64,000 bases of DNA from Denitratimonas sp037478135. GTDB taxonomy: Bacteria > Pseudomonadota > Gammaproteobacteria > Xanthomonadales > Xanthomonadaceae. Every line of letters starts with the position of its first letter. Positions within the stretch are counted from its first letter, which is position 1. The notes beneath the pieces are model-generated. The model was not told where the DNA came from. It saw nothing but the letters and a program-made list of their open reading frames with translations, and did not search any database. A program made the translations under genes and the position numbers. This document shows positions 25,109 through 34,553 of this stretch, in pieces. The stretch covers positions 62,001 to 126,000 of the forward strand of contig NZ_JBBHDV010000002.1 in assembly GCF_037478135.1 (NCBI RefSeq), written 5' to 3'.

Positions 25109-27802
25109 TCAGCCGCCGCGCGCGGCATCGAGCCGGATCACGTTGTCGGTCACGGGAAGATCGACGCTGTCGGGTCCGGCTTGAGCCGCCACCGCAGGCG
25201 TGCCTGCCGGGCGCGCGGTGGGTGCTGCCGGAACCGCCGGCAGCTGGCCAGTGATGCGCGCGGTGGCCGGACCCTGGGCCAGCAGTTGCAGGCGCGGATA
25301 GCCGATGGCGAAGCCCTGGGCGAAATCCACGCCGCATTCGTGCAGCACGTGCAGCGTTTCCAGATTCTCGACCCATTCGGCCACGGTGCGCTTGCCGGTG
25401 GTCTCGGCAATGCTGGCCAGCGCCGCGATCACGGTGCGGTCGAGCGGATCATCCGGCAGGCCCTGCACGATGCTGCCGTCGATCTTGAGGAAATCGGCAT
25501 CCAGCTGGCGCAGGTAGGCGAAGGTGGAGAAACCGGTGCCGAAGTCGTCGATCGCGATATGGCAGCCGAGCATGCGCAGGCGCTTGAGCAGCGCGCGTAC
25601 GCCGACGATGTCATCCAGCGTGCGCGACTCGGTGATCTCGAAGATCAGTGCGGCCGGATCGACGTTGTGCAGCACCAGGCAATCGGTGACGAAATCCACC
25701 AGCGAATCGTCGGCCAGGCTGTCGGCCGACAGGTTGATCGTCAGCGACAGCATGCGGTGGTAGTTGCGCACCTCGTGCAATGCGCCGATCGCGCGGCGGA
25801 TCACCCAGCGGTCGATGTCGGCCATCAGGCCGAAGCGTTCGGCCGCCGGCAGGAACACCGATGGCAGGATCAGATCGCCGTCGGTGCCGTGCAGGCGCAG
25901 CAGCGCCTCGAAGATCATCGGCTCGTCCGGATTGCGCAGGAACTGGCGCTGCCACAGCTCGGAAGGCGGGTGCTGGCCGGTTTCATTCTCGATGCCGCGC
26001 AACGGCACGATGGGCTGGAACACCAGTTCGAAACGGTCCTGCAGCAGCGCGTCCTGCAGGCGCGTGGACCAGCCCAGTTCCTCGGTCATCGTGGCCAGGT
26101 CGTCGCGCTCGGGGTTGTAGACATGGCAACGCGCGCGGCCGGCGTTCTTGGACTGGTAGCAGGCCAGATCGGCCTGCGCCATCGCCGTCTCGGGCGAGGT
26201 GGTGAGGCGGTCGAGTGAGGTGGCGCCGATCGACAGCGTGATGCGGTAGGCCTTGCCGGCGTGGGTGAAGGGCGCATTGCTGATCGCGGTGCGGATGCTG
26301 TCGGCCAGCGGCGCGATGTCCTCGGCCGGCACGTTGCGCAGCAGGATCGCGTATTCGTCGCCGCCCATGCGCGCGATCTGATCGCCGGGGCGCAGCTGCG
26401 AGCGGATGCGCTTGCTGACTTCGATCAGCAGTTCGTCGCCGGCGCCATGGCCGGCGGTGTCGTTGATGTATTTGAAGCGGTCCAGATCGACGAACAGCAG
26501 CGCCGCGGTTTCATTGTTCTGGCGCAGGCGTTGCAGTTCCAGATCGAGCTGGCGCTCGAACCAGGCGCGGTTGTGCAGCTGCGTCAGGCTGTCGTGCTCG
26601 GCCTGCCAGCGCAGCTGCTCCTCCAGTTTGCGCTGCGCGGAGACATCGCGGAAGGCCACGACCGAGCCGCGCCGGGTGCCGTCCACATGCAACGGATAGA
26701 CTGTGCCTTCCACCGGAATCGGCAGGCGCGAGGCGGTCCAGAACACCGATTGCCAGTGCGGCAGGATTTCGCCGTTGCGGTAGGACAGCGACAGCTCGCC
26801 GGGCAGCTCCGGATTCCATTCGCCGCTGGCGCCTGGATGGATGGCTTCGGCGGCCTGTTTACCGATCAGCAGGCTGGCATCGGGATAGCCCAGGATCTGC
26901 ACCGCCGCCGGATTCATGAACAGAATCGTGCCATCGGCCTCGACCCCGAATACGCCGTCGCCCACCGCCGCCAGGATGCCTTCCAGGCGGCGGCGTTCGG
27001 CATCGATGGCCTTGCGGTCGTGCACGGTGCGCGCCAGCGAGGCCAGGCGCGCCAGGAACAGATCCCTGGTTTCGCTCTTGAACAGGCACTCCACCGCGCC
27101 TGATGCCAGCGATTCGACGATGACCTCGTCCGAATAGGTGCCGGTGATGATCGCCGCCAGGATGTGCCGGGTCTGCGGATGGCGACGCAGCGCGGCGATC
27201 AGCGCGGTGCCGTTGCGGCCGGGCATGAAGTAATCAACGATGGCGATGTCGAATGGTCGCGACAACGCCAGTTTCAGTCCTTCCTCGGCGCTGGACGCGG
27301 TTTCCACCTGATAGCCGTGGCGCTGCATCAGGCGGGTGAAGGCGGTCAGCACGGTGGGCGAGTCGTCCACCAGCAATACGCGCTGCGGGCCGCGCGGCGG
27401 CTCGGGCGGTACCGCCGGCAGGAGCTGCTGGGTGCCGGCGTGTTCGATCTGCTGCCCGACCTGGGTGTATTCGCTCCACATCAGCAGCGAGGTGCGCAGG
27501 CGCGACATGCGCCATTGCGCGATGGCGTCGCTGCCGACATCGGTCAGCAGCACCACCGGTACGTGCTGCCAGCGCTCTTCGTGCAGCAGTTGGCGCAGGT
27601 CGCGGTCGGCGGCTTCGAGTTTTTCCGGCCAGCCCAGCACCACGGCCTCGATCGGCACGGCACGGTTCTGCGCCTGCGACAGCACCCGATGGCTGTCCTG
27701 CGCCGATGCCGGTGCGATCACGTCCCAGCCGCGCTGGCCCAGCAGCATCGCCAGCGCGCGCCGCCGTGTGGGCGAGGCTTCCGCCACCAGTACCGATTTC
27801 AT
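25109..27802 (-). CDS. Receiver-receiver-PAS-GGDEF-EAL signalling protein
   Basis: This protein of about 897 residues has a degenerate N-terminal receiver (1-125; VLVAEAS lacks the acidic pair and no phospho-acceptor Asp is seen). A full receiver follows (140-262; VDDSPT, Asp190 in VDYFMPG, Lys242), then a PAS domain (272-390). The GGDEF domain (400-560) has RPGD at 471-474 and GGDEY at 480-484. The EAL domain (about 580-850) has EALLR at 632-636, INLSADS, EITES, IDDFGTGF and FLKIDGSIV, so phosphodiesterase activity is plausible. Both cyclic di-GMP domains look intact, so the net activity is unclear. A start at 27865 would add 21 residues. A Pro/Ala-rich tail ends the protein. Confidence 0.92.
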   Translation of the reverse strand: MKSVLVAEASPTRRRALAMLLGQRGWDVIAPASAQDSHRVLSQAQNRAVPIEAVVLGWPEKLEAADRDLRQLLHEERWQHVPVVLLTDVGSDAIAQWRMSRLRTSLLMWSEYTQVGQQIEHAGTQQLLPAVPPEPPRGPQRVLLVDDSPTVLTAFTRLMQRHGYQVETASSAEEGLKLALSRPFDIAIVDYFMPGRNGTALIAALRRHPQTRHILAAIITGTYSDEVIVESLASGAVECLFKSETRDLFLARLASLARTVHDRKAIDAERRRLEGILAAVGDGVFGVEADGTILFMNPAAVQILGYPDASLLIGKQAAEAIHPGASGEWNPELPGELSLSYRNGEILPHWQSVFWTASRLPIPVEGTVYPLHVDGTRRGSVVAFRDVSAQRKLEEQLRWQAEHDSLTQLHNRAWFERQLDLELQRLRQNNETAALLFVDLDRFKYINDTAGHGAGDELLIEVSKRIRSQLRPGDQIARMGGDEYAILLRNVPAEDIAPLADSIRTAISNAPFTHAGKAYRITLSIGATSLDRLTTSPETAMAQADLACYQSKNAGRARCHVYNPERDDLATMTEELGWSTRLQDALLQDRFELVFQPIVPLRGIENETGQHPPSELWQRQFLRNPDEPMIFEALLRLHGTDGDLILPSVFLPAAERFGLMADIDRWVIRRAIGALHEVRNYHRMLSLTINLSADSLADDSLVDFVTDCLVLHNVDPAALIFEITESRTLDDIVGVRALLKRLRMLGCHIAIDDFGTGFSTFAYLRQLDADFLKIDGSIVQGLPDDPLDRTVIAALASIAETTGKRTVAEWVENLETLHVLHECGVDFAQGFAIGYPRLQLLAQGPATARITGQLPAVPAAPTARPAGTPAVAAQAGPDSVDLPVTDNVIRLDAARGG

Positions 27803-27896
27803 GTCGTTGCCATCGCTGGATGTCCCCCGTTCCCCGTGCTGTCCGGCATCGACATTCCCTGACATTCCTCGTGCCGGGGAAGGTGTGGATGCGGGG

Positions 27897-29174
27897 TTAC
27901 AGCAGGCGCTTGAGCATACCCCAGCCGGCCAGATAGACGCCGGCGACCGTGCCCAGGTTGGTCAGGAAGAAGTTGACGAACACGCGCGCCACGCGATTCT
28001 TCCACCAGCCCGACAGGCTGCCGACATCATCGCGCAAACGCGAAAAGTCCGCGACCGTCGGGCGCCGCAGCCAGGCTTCCGTCCAGGCGCTGGCCATGCC
28101 CGAGGACAGGGCCGGATGGAAGGGCGTGAGCGGCGAGACCACGAAGGCGGTGATCAGGCTGAACGGGTGGCCGCCGGCCAGCAGGCAGCCGATCAGGCCG
28201 CCGATGCCGGTGAAAAGCACCCAGCGCAATACGAATTCGGTGCCGACATCGGCGCCCTGCCAGAAACCCCAGGCGAATCCGCCCAGCAAAAAGATCGTCA
28301 GCGCCGCGCCGAACCACGCGCCCCAGGGCTTGGGCGGCGGCACCACGCTGAGCGCGGCGGTTTCGGCATCAGGCGGGGTGCTGTCTTCGGCCAGATAGCG
28401 CGCCAGTCCGGCCAGATGGCCGGCACCGACAACGGCCAGCACGCGCAGGCCCGGGCGCGCGTCTGATTCGGCCCGCAGGCGCGCGGCCATGTAGCGGTCG
28501 CGTTCGTCGATCAGGGCTTTGAACAGGGTTTCATCGCGGCTGGCGAACTCGTGGAAGCTGCTTTCCAGAATGTCGCCGTGCTTGAGCCGCTCGATTTCGG
28601 CCTCGTCCACGTCGTCCTTGATGATCAGGCTCATCGCCAGCCCACTCATCAGCGTCATCCGGCGCCAGAAGCCGACTGCGGCCGAGGTGCGGCGCAGGGT
28701 GACGCCGACATCGCGGTCGATGCGCCAGACCGGCAGTTCCCGGCCCCGTGCCTGTTCGATCGCGGCGCGCATTTCCGCACCTGGTTCCACGCCCAATTGT
28801 TCGGCCAGACGGCGCTGATAGGCCGACAGCGCCAGGTTCGCCGCGACCAGACCGATCTTGCCCTGTCGGATGACTTGGAAGACATCCAGCTGCGCCATCG
28901 ATTCGGGCGCGGTCATGGCCTGGTAGCGCGGTTCGCACAGCTCGACTGCAACCGCGTCGAACTCGCGCTGCTGGATCAACGCGATCACCGCCTCGATGCT
29001 GGCGCGCGAGACATGCGCGGTGCCCAGCAGGGTGTAGTGCACGCCATCGCGTTCCAGTTCGATGATCGGCTGACCGTCGAGCGGGTCCAGTGCCGCCGAT
29101 GAATCCATGCCGGAACGGGTGGCTGCGGTGGTGTCGGAGGTGTTGTCGTCAGGAGCGTCGGGCAGGGAAGTCAT
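27897..29174 (-). CDS. TraB/PrgY-family membrane protein
   Basis: The 425-residue protein starts with a low-complexity tail. The TraB domain follows with LLGTAHVSRASIEAV, VELCEPRYQAM, the RIDRDVGVTLRR segment and VLAVVGAGHLAGLARYL. The second half holds about four transmembrane helices (near 285-310, 320-345, 355-375 and 400-420). The family has a fold related to EreA/ChaN-like proteins with conserved Glu and His; bacterial members are proposed proteases or pheromone-inhibitory factors, but the activity is uncertain. ATG 29174 lies eight bases after the aguB stop, so it probably shares the aguA-aguB transcript. Confidence 0.82.
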   Translation of the reverse strand: MTSLPDAPDDNTSDTTAATRSGMDSSAALDPLDGQPIIELERDGVHYTLLGTAHVSRASIEAVIALIQQREFDAVAVELCEPRYQAMTAPESMAQLDVFQVIRQGKIGLVAANLALSAYQRRLAEQLGVEPGAEMRAAIEQARGRELPVWRIDRDVGVTLRRTSAAVGFWRRMTLMSGLAMSLIIKDDVDEAEIERLKHGDILESSFHEFASRDETLFKALIDERDRYMAARLRAESDARPGLRVLAVVGAGHLAGLARYLAEDSTPPDAETAALSVVPPPKPWGAWFGAALTIFLLGGFAWGFWQGADVGTEFVLRWVLFTGIGGLIGCLLAGGHPFSLITAFVVSPLTPFHPALSSGMASAWTEAWLRRPTVADFSRLRDDVGSLSGWWKNRVARVFVNFFLTNLGTVAGVYLAGWGMLKRLL

Positions 29175-29182
29175 CAACAATC

Positions 29183-30070
29183 TCAATCGCGGTAGCGGCG
29201 CAGCAGGTCGCCGTAGGCATCGATGCGGCGGTCACGCAGGAACGGCCACCAGCGGCGCACGTTTTCACTGCGGGCAAGATCCACATCGCAGACCAGCAGT
29301 TCGGCGCCGGTGCCGGCCTGCGCGAGGAATTCACCTTGCGGCCCAAGCACATGGCTGTGACCCCAGAAGTCGATGCCCGCCGCGCCGAGGGGCGAGGGTT
29401 CGTGCCCGATGCGGTTGCAGCTGAGCACCGGCAGGCCATTGGCTACGGCGTGGCCGCGATGGCTGAGGATCCAGGCATCACGCTGGCGGTCTTTTTCGGC
29501 CTGGTCGTCGTTCGGGTCCCAGCCGATGGCGGTCGGGTACAGCAGCAGTTCCGCGCCGGCCAGCGCCATCAGGCGCGCGGCTTCCGGATACCACTGGTCC
29601 CAGCACACCAGCAGGCCGAGGCGGCCGACGCTGGTGTCGATGGGTTCAAAACCCAGATCGCCGGGGGTGAAATAGAACTTTTCGTAGAAGCCCGGATCGT
29701 CCGGGATATGCATCTTGCGGTACTTGCCGGCCAGCGTACCGTCGCTTTCCAGCACCACGGCGGTGTTGTGGTAAAGGCCGGCGGCGCGGCGCTCGAACAG
29801 CGAGGCCACGATCACCACGCCATGCTTTTTCGCCAGCGCACCAAGACGCTCGGTGCTGGGGCCGGGGATCGGTTCGGCCAAGTCGAATTCATCGACCGAT
29901 TCGTGCTGACAGAAATACGGTCCGTTGTGCAGTTCCTGCAACAGCACCAGTTTGGCGCCGGCCTGCGCCGCCTGTGCGACACGGGATTCGACCAGGGTCA
30001 GGTTGGCGTTGGCGTCGCCCTGGTTGCTTTCCTGCACCAGGGCCACGCGCAGTGTGCGGGAATCAGACAT
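29183..30070 (-). CDS. aguB: N-carbamoylputrescine amidase
   Basis: AguB hydrolyses N-carbamoylputrescine to putrescine, CO2 and ammonia. The 295-residue nitrilase-superfamily protein has the Glu-Lys-Cys triad in LLQELHNGPYF, GKYRKMHIPDDP and LLVCWDQWYPEAARLM. The pattern of the last two is specific for AguB rather than other nitrilases. The start at 30070 is supported by an AAGGAG ribosome site inside the end of aguA; a start six bases earlier is possible. It overlaps aguA by eight bases. Confidence 0.95.
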   Translation of the reverse strand: MSDSRTLRVALVQESNQGDANANLTLVESRVAQAAQAGAKLVLLQELHNGPYFCQHESVDEFDLAEPIPGPSTERLGALAKKHGVVIVASLFERRAAGLYHNTAVVLESDGTLAGKYRKMHIPDDPGFYEKFYFTPGDLGFEPIDTSVGRLGLLVCWDQWYPEAARLMALAGAELLLYPTAIGWDPNDDQAEKDRQRDAWILSHRGHAVANGLPVLSCNRIGHEPSPLGAAGIDFWGHSHVLGPQGEFLAQAGTGAELLVCDVDLARSENVRRWWPFLRDRRIDAYGDLLRRYRD

Positions 30071-31100
30071 CGGCAAGGGCTCCTTCCGGGATTTGCATGG
30101 TCAGACAATGGAGGCTGCCGTTCTGCCAGATCAACGGCCGGCACGGCACCTGGATGATCTGGCGATCGGAAAAGGCGTTCGCAAGTACCGCTGCGGCGCG
30201 CTCGTCGGCCGGATCACCGTAGGCCGGCATCAGTACCGCGCCATTGATGATCAGGAAGTTGGCATACGAAGCGGCGAGGCGACGGCCTTCGTCCAGCACC
30301 GGTTGCGGCCACGGCAGCGGGAACAGCCGGTAGGGCTGGCCTTCATCCGTGCGCAGCGCGGCGATTTCGTCGGCCATCGCGCCCAGTTCGGCGTAGTGCG
30401 AATCGGCCGGATCGTCGCAGCTCTGGAACACGATGGCGTCATCCGGTGCCAGTCGCGCCAGGGTGTCGATATGGGCGTCGGTGTCGTCGCCTTCCAGATA
30501 ACCGTGTTCCAGCCACAGCACGCGTTGCTGGCGCAGCGAATCGCGCAGCACGGTGGTGACGTGCTCACGCGCATCCTCGCCGTGGCGTTCGGCCAGGCAG
30601 CGCCAGGTGCTGAGCAGGGTGCCGCGGCCGTCGGTTTCGATCGCGCCGCCTTCCAGCGCGAAGTCGACGCGCTGCACCGCGTCGGCGCGCAGCACGCCGC
30701 GTTCGGCCAGACCGGCGATCAGCGCATCGTCACGGCCAGCTTCGAACTTGCCGCCCCAGCCGGTGAAGCGGAAATCCAGGAAGCGCGGCGCACCGGAGTC
30801 ATCGAGCAGCGTGATCGGGCCGGAATCGCGCAGCCAGGTGTCGTCGTAGTCGATCCGGATGAAGCGGATCGCAGTGATGTCGGCGTCGGCCTGGGTCAGC
30901 AATTCGCGCGCGCGCTGTTCGACCTGTTCCCCGGCCACGCACAGCAATACCGGCTGGAAGCGGGTGATCGCGCCGACCAGCGCCAAGTACGTGGTTTCGA
31001 CCTGCGCCAGACGCTGCGCCCAGTCGGTGCCAGCGTGCGGCCAGGCCAGCAGGATCGCGGCCTGCGGTTCCCATTCGGCAGGAAAACGCCAATGCGGCAT
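30063..31100 (-). CDS. aguA: Agmatine deiminase
   Basis: AguA converts agmatine to N-carbamoylputrescine, the step before AguB. The 345-residue protein begins MPHWRFPAEWEPQAAILLAWPHAGTDW. It contains the family residues in RIDYDDTWLRDSGPI and FALEGGAIETDGRGTLL, HGYLEGDDTDAHIDTLARL, and near the C-terminus the catalytic Cys in NGSLHCLTMQIP. A ribosome site TGGAG lies before ATG 31100. The start is preferred over one 28 codons upstream. The pair shows a plant/Pseudomonas-type putrescine route. Confidence 0.95.
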   Translation of the reverse strand: MPHWRFPAEWEPQAAILLAWPHAGTDWAQRLAQVETTYLALVGAITRFQPVLLCVAGEQVEQRARELLTQADADITAIRFIRIDYDDTWLRDSGPITLLDDSGAPRFLDFRFTGWGGKFEAGRDDALIAGLAERGVLRADAVQRVDFALEGGAIETDGRGTLLSTWRCLAERHGEDAREHVTTVLRDSLRQQRVLWLEHGYLEGDDTDAHIDTLARLAPDDAIVFQSCDDPADSHYAELGAMADEIAALRTDEGQPYRLFPLPWPQPVLDEGRRLAASYANFLIINGAVLMPAYGDPADERAAAVLANAFSDRQIIQVPCRPLIWQNGSLHCLTMQIPEGALADV

Positions 31101-31211
31101 AAAATGCTCCAGATGAAAACGAAACAGCCACGGATGCACAGGCATCCGTGGCCGGAAAGGGTCCGCGCTGGGCGGGTCCGGCAAGCGCTCGGCGCCAGCC
31201 GGACATGATAC

Positions 31212-31556
31212 TTATTCGACCGGCTTGGGTCCGATCTCGCGCGGCGAGGCCTGGCGCGCGACCACGTCGATCACGTGCGAACGCTCGAAGTAGACGGTGT
31301 AGTCCGGGTAGACCCAGCGGTGGATCACCGGCCACTGCGGCTGCTGGCCGCCGCGCGGCTCCAGCTTCTGCGTCGGTGCACCGAAGCGGGCTTCGACCTG
31401 CGCCATCGTGGTGCCGCGTACCGGCGCGTTGTCCAGGGACTTGCTGGCTTTGGCCCGGTCCACCAGCAAGGTGTCGGCACGTTGTGCCTGTGCCGGTAGC
31501 GCCAGACAGGTTGCAAGCAGGGCAAGGGCGGGGAGAAGAGGCAGCGCGAGTTTCAT
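31212..31556 (-). CDS. Small secreted protein, unknown function
   Basis: The 114-residue protein starts with a clear signal peptide (MKLALPLLPALALLATCLALPAQA, likely cut after residue 24). A stretch TTMAQVEARFGAPTQKL follows that recalls the repeat found in outer membrane SmpA/OmlA-type proteins, then WPVIHRWVYPDYTVYFERSHVID. The pattern of G(x)PxQK followed by W-Y-Y is common in small periplasmic beta proteins. I do not know the function. The aguA gene follows on the same strand. Confidence 0.75.
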   Translation of the reverse strand: MKLALPLLPALALLATCLALPAQAQRADTLLVDRAKASKSLDNAPVRGTTMAQVEARFGAPTQKLEPRGGQQPQWPVIHRWVYPDYTVYFERSHVIDVVARQASPREIGPKPVE

Positions 31557-31662
31557 GGGAGAACTCCGGTTCGCAGGTCGGGATGATGCGTCGCTGTCAC
31601 ATTATGTCGCAATTCGCGCCGGGTGAAAGCCGCCACTGTTCTTCCGTTCTGGCGCAGCAATG

Positions 31663-31684
31663 AAAAAGGCCGCAATCTGCGGCC
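31663..31684 (-). terminator. Rho-independent terminator of rpmJ2
   Basis: On the minus strand the 6-bp stem GGCCGC/GCGGCC around a 5-base loop is followed by a run of five T (plus-strand AAAAA at 31663-31667). It lies 39 bases after the rpmJ2 stop. Confidence 0.75.
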
Positions 31685-31723
31685 CTTTCAGAGCGACCCG
31701 CCTTGCGGCGGACGCGTGCGATC

Positions 31724-31849
31724 TCAGCGCTGACGCGCCTTGAAGCGCGGATTGCTCTTGCAGATCACAAAGACCTTGCCGCGGCGACGGACGACCTTGC
31801 AGTCGCGGTGCCGGGACTTGGCCGACTTCAGCGAAGACAGCACTTTCAT
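31724..31849 (-). CDS. rpmJ2: 50S ribosomal protein L36, zinc-free form
   Basis: The 41-residue protein reads MKVLSSLKSAKSRHRDCKVV and then RRRGKVFVICKSNPRFKARQR. This is the YkgO-type L36 with an extended middle and a serine-rich start. The full C-x2-C set is replaced, so it lacks the zinc-ribbon cysteines and can replace the zinc form under zinc limitation in some bacteria. The ATG at 31849 marks the family start, although the open frame runs further upstream. Confidence 0.94.
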   Translation of the reverse strand: MKVLSSLKSAKSRHRDCKVVRRRGKVFVICKSNPRFKARQR

Positions 31850-31952
31850 GACGAAACCCTCGGAGACAAGCAACAAAGACCGCCAATTGTAGCGGCATCT
31901 GGCGCCGCCGGCAATGGGATACACTGCCTCCCTTTGCCCGGAGGCCGACGCC

Positions 31953-32405
31953 ATGACCCTGTACCTGTGGATCAAGACCTTTCATCTGGTGTTCGTGATC
32001 GCGTTCATGGCGGCGGTGTTCTACCTGCCACGCATCCTGGTCAACCTCGGCGAGGCCGGCAACCAGGCGCCGGTGCGCGAGCGTCTGGTGCTGATGGGGC
32101 GGCGGCTGTACCGCTTCGGGCATGTGATGTTCGGCTTGTCCCTCATCCTTGGGCTGGTGCTGTGGTTCGGCTACCGGGTGCTGCCGGATTTCCCGACGAT
32201 GGTGGCGATGGGCACGGGCTGGATGCACGCCAAGCTGGCGCTGGTGGTGGCGGTCTTCGTCTACTACATCGTCTGCGGCCGGCGCCTGAAGTCCATTGGT
32301 GCCGGTGGCGCATTGCCGCGCCCGGGCGCGATGCGGATCATCAACGAACTGCCGGTGCTGGCGCTGGTGGCCATCGTCTGGCTGGTGCTGGCCAAGCCGT
32401 TCTGA
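31953..32405 (+). CDS. hemJ: HemJ-type membrane protein (protoporphyrinogen oxidase family)
   Basis: The 150-residue protein has four hydrophobic helices. It matches HemJ/CopD-like proteins: LYLWIKTFHLVFVIAFMAAVFYLPRI at the start (a His in the first helix), a lysine-rich loop, GWMHAKLALV and the C-terminal INELPVLALVAIVWLVLAKPF block. HemJ oxidises protoporphyrinogen IX in haem synthesis in many proteobacteria that lack HemG/HemY. GGAGG lies eight bases before the start. The annotation UPF0093/CopD would also fit, but the ending favours HemJ. Confidence 0.83.
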   Translation: MTLYLWIKTFHLVFVIAFMAAVFYLPRILVNLGEAGNQAPVRERLVLMGRRLYRFGHVMFGLSLILGLVLWFGYRVLPDFPTMVAMGTGWMHAKLALVVAVFVYYIVCGRRLKSIGAGGALPRPGAMRIINELPVLALVAIVWLVLAKPF

Positions 32406-32489
32406 GCCGGCAGCATCACGGCATGGGCCGGGGCGTGCACGTCGGCGTGCCCCGGTCCGCCCTGTCTGGCAGCCTGTTGGTTTGACCGG

Positions 32490-33410
32490 CTATTTCGCAC
32501 TATCGGCCCGCAACCTGACCGGCAGCGGCACATTGCACAGTTCGATCCGCCCGACCGGATCCACGAACCATTCCTCATGCCGCTCGCGCCGTGCCTGCAC
32601 CAGGCGCTGGAAGGCGGGCGTGTCGGTGCGGAAGACTTCGATCGGCAGGCGCTCGGCGGCCGGGATTTCCGAGGCCAGGGTGATGGCAGTGATCGGCACG
32701 TGGTGCGCCGCATCGGCGTGGAAGCCCATCGGCGCCGGGCCGCGCGGCAATGCGGAAAGCAGTTCCATGCCGGAAAGTACGCGCCCGACCGGCGTGATGT
32801 TGCGGTCCAGATGGCGCGGGGCGTGGCCGATCACCACATACAGTTCCGCGCCGCTGCTGCTGTCGGCGGCATTGTCGCGGCCGGCGCCGACGATGCCGTA
32901 GCAATGCGCAAGCCAGGTCGCGCCGCGCTGCGGATCGTGTCCGACCGGAAAGCCTTCGACGAAGCCGACCCGTTCGGCGTAGGCATCGCGGCTGTCGATC
33001 AGCGCAAGACCGGGCAGAGTGCCGGTGTGTTCGAATTCGGCCGGAAGGCGGGCTTTGGCGGTGCCCAGCGGCTTGCGTGTGGTGGCATCGCCGGCGCCCG
33101 GATCGGCCCATTGCACAACGTAGTTGTCCTGCACCCGCACGATGGCCAGCCCGTTCCAGTAGCCCTCGCGCGCCAGGGTGCGGATATTGGCCGTGTGTTC
33201 GGGCGCGAAGCGCGGCGCCAGTTCGATCACCACGCGCCCGCCGGGCAGGTCCATATACAAGGTGTCTTCCGCCTTCGGCTGGCGCCAGTCGAAGGTGGTG
33301 GATTCGGCCAGCACCTGGGCCAGCACCGGTGCGGCGGGCGGGGTGTCGTCGGCACGGGCGGCGCTGGCGGTGACGAGCAGCAGCGCGGGCAGGATTATGG
33401 AAAGGCGCAT
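32490..33410 (-). CDS. Periplasmic cyclophilin-type peptidyl-prolyl isomerase
   Basis: The 306-residue protein starts with a signal peptide (MRLSIILPALLLVTASAARA) and contains a cyclophilin-like domain. Visible text includes LYMDLPGGRVVIELAPRFAPEHTANIRTLAREGYWNGL, VVQWADPG, and later YVVIGHAPRHLDRNITPVGRV. The family catalyses cis-trans isomerisation of prolyl bonds; the active-site residues are partly altered, for example the RV-x-F-M-x-Q loop reads VRVQDNYVVQWA. It lies head-to-tail with the SrkA gene, 50 bases downstream of it. Confidence 0.86.
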   Translation of the reverse strand: MRLSIILPALLLVTASAARADDTPPAAPVLAQVLAESTTFDWRQPKAEDTLYMDLPGGRVVIELAPRFAPEHTANIRTLAREGYWNGLAIVRVQDNYVVQWADPGAGDATTRKPLGTAKARLPAEFEHTGTLPGLALIDSRDAYAERVGFVEGFPVGHDPQRGATWLAHCYGIVGAGRDNAADSSSGAELYVVIGHAPRHLDRNITPVGRVLSGMELLSALPRGPAPMGFHADAAHHVPITAITLASEIPAAERLPIEVFRTDTPAFQRLVQARRERHEEWFVDPVGRIELCNVPLPVRLRADSAK

Positions 33411-33460
33411 CGGTGGGGCTCTCCTTGTTGCTGTCTTTGATGGGGTGCGTGGGCGGCGAC

Positions 33461-34444
33461 TCATTCGAACATCGGCTCACGCATCGCGGCCAGTTGTTCC
33501 TGCATCTGCACCAGCACATCCTCCCAGTGGCGCGCTTCGGCAAACCACGGGAATGCGCGCGGGAAGGCCGGATCGCTCCAGCGCCGTGCGATCCAGGCGT
33601 GGTAATGCAGCAGGCGCAGGCTGCGCAAAGCTTCGATCAGGTGGCGCTCGTGCCAGGGCGCGTCGCGGAACTCGTCGTAGCCTTCCAGCAGCCGTTCCAG
33701 TTGCCATCGCTGCTCGGCGGCGCCGCCGGACAGGAACATCCAGAGATCCTGGATCGCCGGGCCGCCCATGCAGTCGTCCAAATCGACGAAATGCGCCACC
33801 CCGTCGCGCCACAGGATGTTGCCCGGGTGGCAGTCGCCGTGCAGGCGCAGGGGTGTGATCGGGCCGTGGCGTCCTAACACCGCGTCGATTTCGGCCAGCA
33901 GTGCGCGGCCCACGCACAGGAAATTGTCGCGCACGCTGTCCTGCAGCCAGCCTGAAGCGGCCAGGAAACGCAGCGGCTCGTGGCCGAAACGTTCGCTGTC
34001 CAGTTGCGGGCGATGGTGGAAGCGCTGGCGCGCGCCGACCACATGCAGGCGCGCCAGAGTGCGGCCCAGTTGCCGCAGGGTGTCATCGCTGGACAGCTCC
34101 GGTGCGCGGCCGCCCTGGCAGGGGAACAGCGCGAAGCCGAAGCCCTGCCAATGGAACAGGCTTTGTCCGTCATGCAGCAATGGCGCCACCACGGAAAGAT
34201 CCGCGCCGGCCAGTTCCTGCGTGAAATGGTGTTCCTCTTGAATGGCTGCATCGCTCCAGCGGCCCGGGCGATAGAACTTGGCCACCAGCGGTGCCGCATC
34301 CTCGATGCCGACCCGGTAAACCCGGTTTTCGTAACTGTTCAGCGGCAGGATGTGGCCATCGCAGTCATGGCCGAGCGACTGCACCGCATCGATGACCGTG
34401 TCCGGACCCAGCTGTGCATAAGGGATTTCAGGGCTTTCGGACAT
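33461..34444 (-). CDS. srkA: Stress response kinase SrkA (YihE/RdoA family)
   Basis: The 327-residue protein is a phosphotransferase-fold kinase of the RdoA/SrkA family that counters stress-induced programmed death in E. coli. It shows QLGPDTVIDAVQSLG and NSYENRVYRVG, a lysine in LVAKFYRPGRWS for ATP, and the catalytic loop LRLHGDCHPGNILW followed by HFVDLDDCMGGP. It ends around the LVQMQEQLAAM helix. The ATG at 34444 fits the family; the open frame extends ten codons upstream. Confidence 0.94.
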   Translation of the reverse strand: MSESPEIPYAQLGPDTVIDAVQSLGHDCDGHILPLNSYENRVYRVGIEDAAPLVAKFYRPGRWSDAAIQEEHHFTQELAGADLSVVAPLLHDGQSLFHWQGFGFALFPCQGGRAPELSSDDTLRQLGRTLARLHVVGARQRFHHRPQLDSERFGHEPLRFLAASGWLQDSVRDNFLCVGRALLAEIDAVLGRHGPITPLRLHGDCHPGNILWRDGVAHFVDLDDCMGGPAIQDLWMFLSGGAAEQRWQLERLLEGYDEFRDAPWHERHLIEALRSLRLLHYHAWIARRWSDPAFPRAFPWFAEARHWEDVLVQMQEQLAAMREPMFE

Positions 34445-34553
34445 GCATGCGCGCTCGTCGGGGTGGTCAAGCAAAGCTGAAACGGTATCCGCTTACAAGC
34501 ACGACGGTATCCGGCCCATGTCTAAGCCGGCAGACTCTCCATCTTCGCATGGC

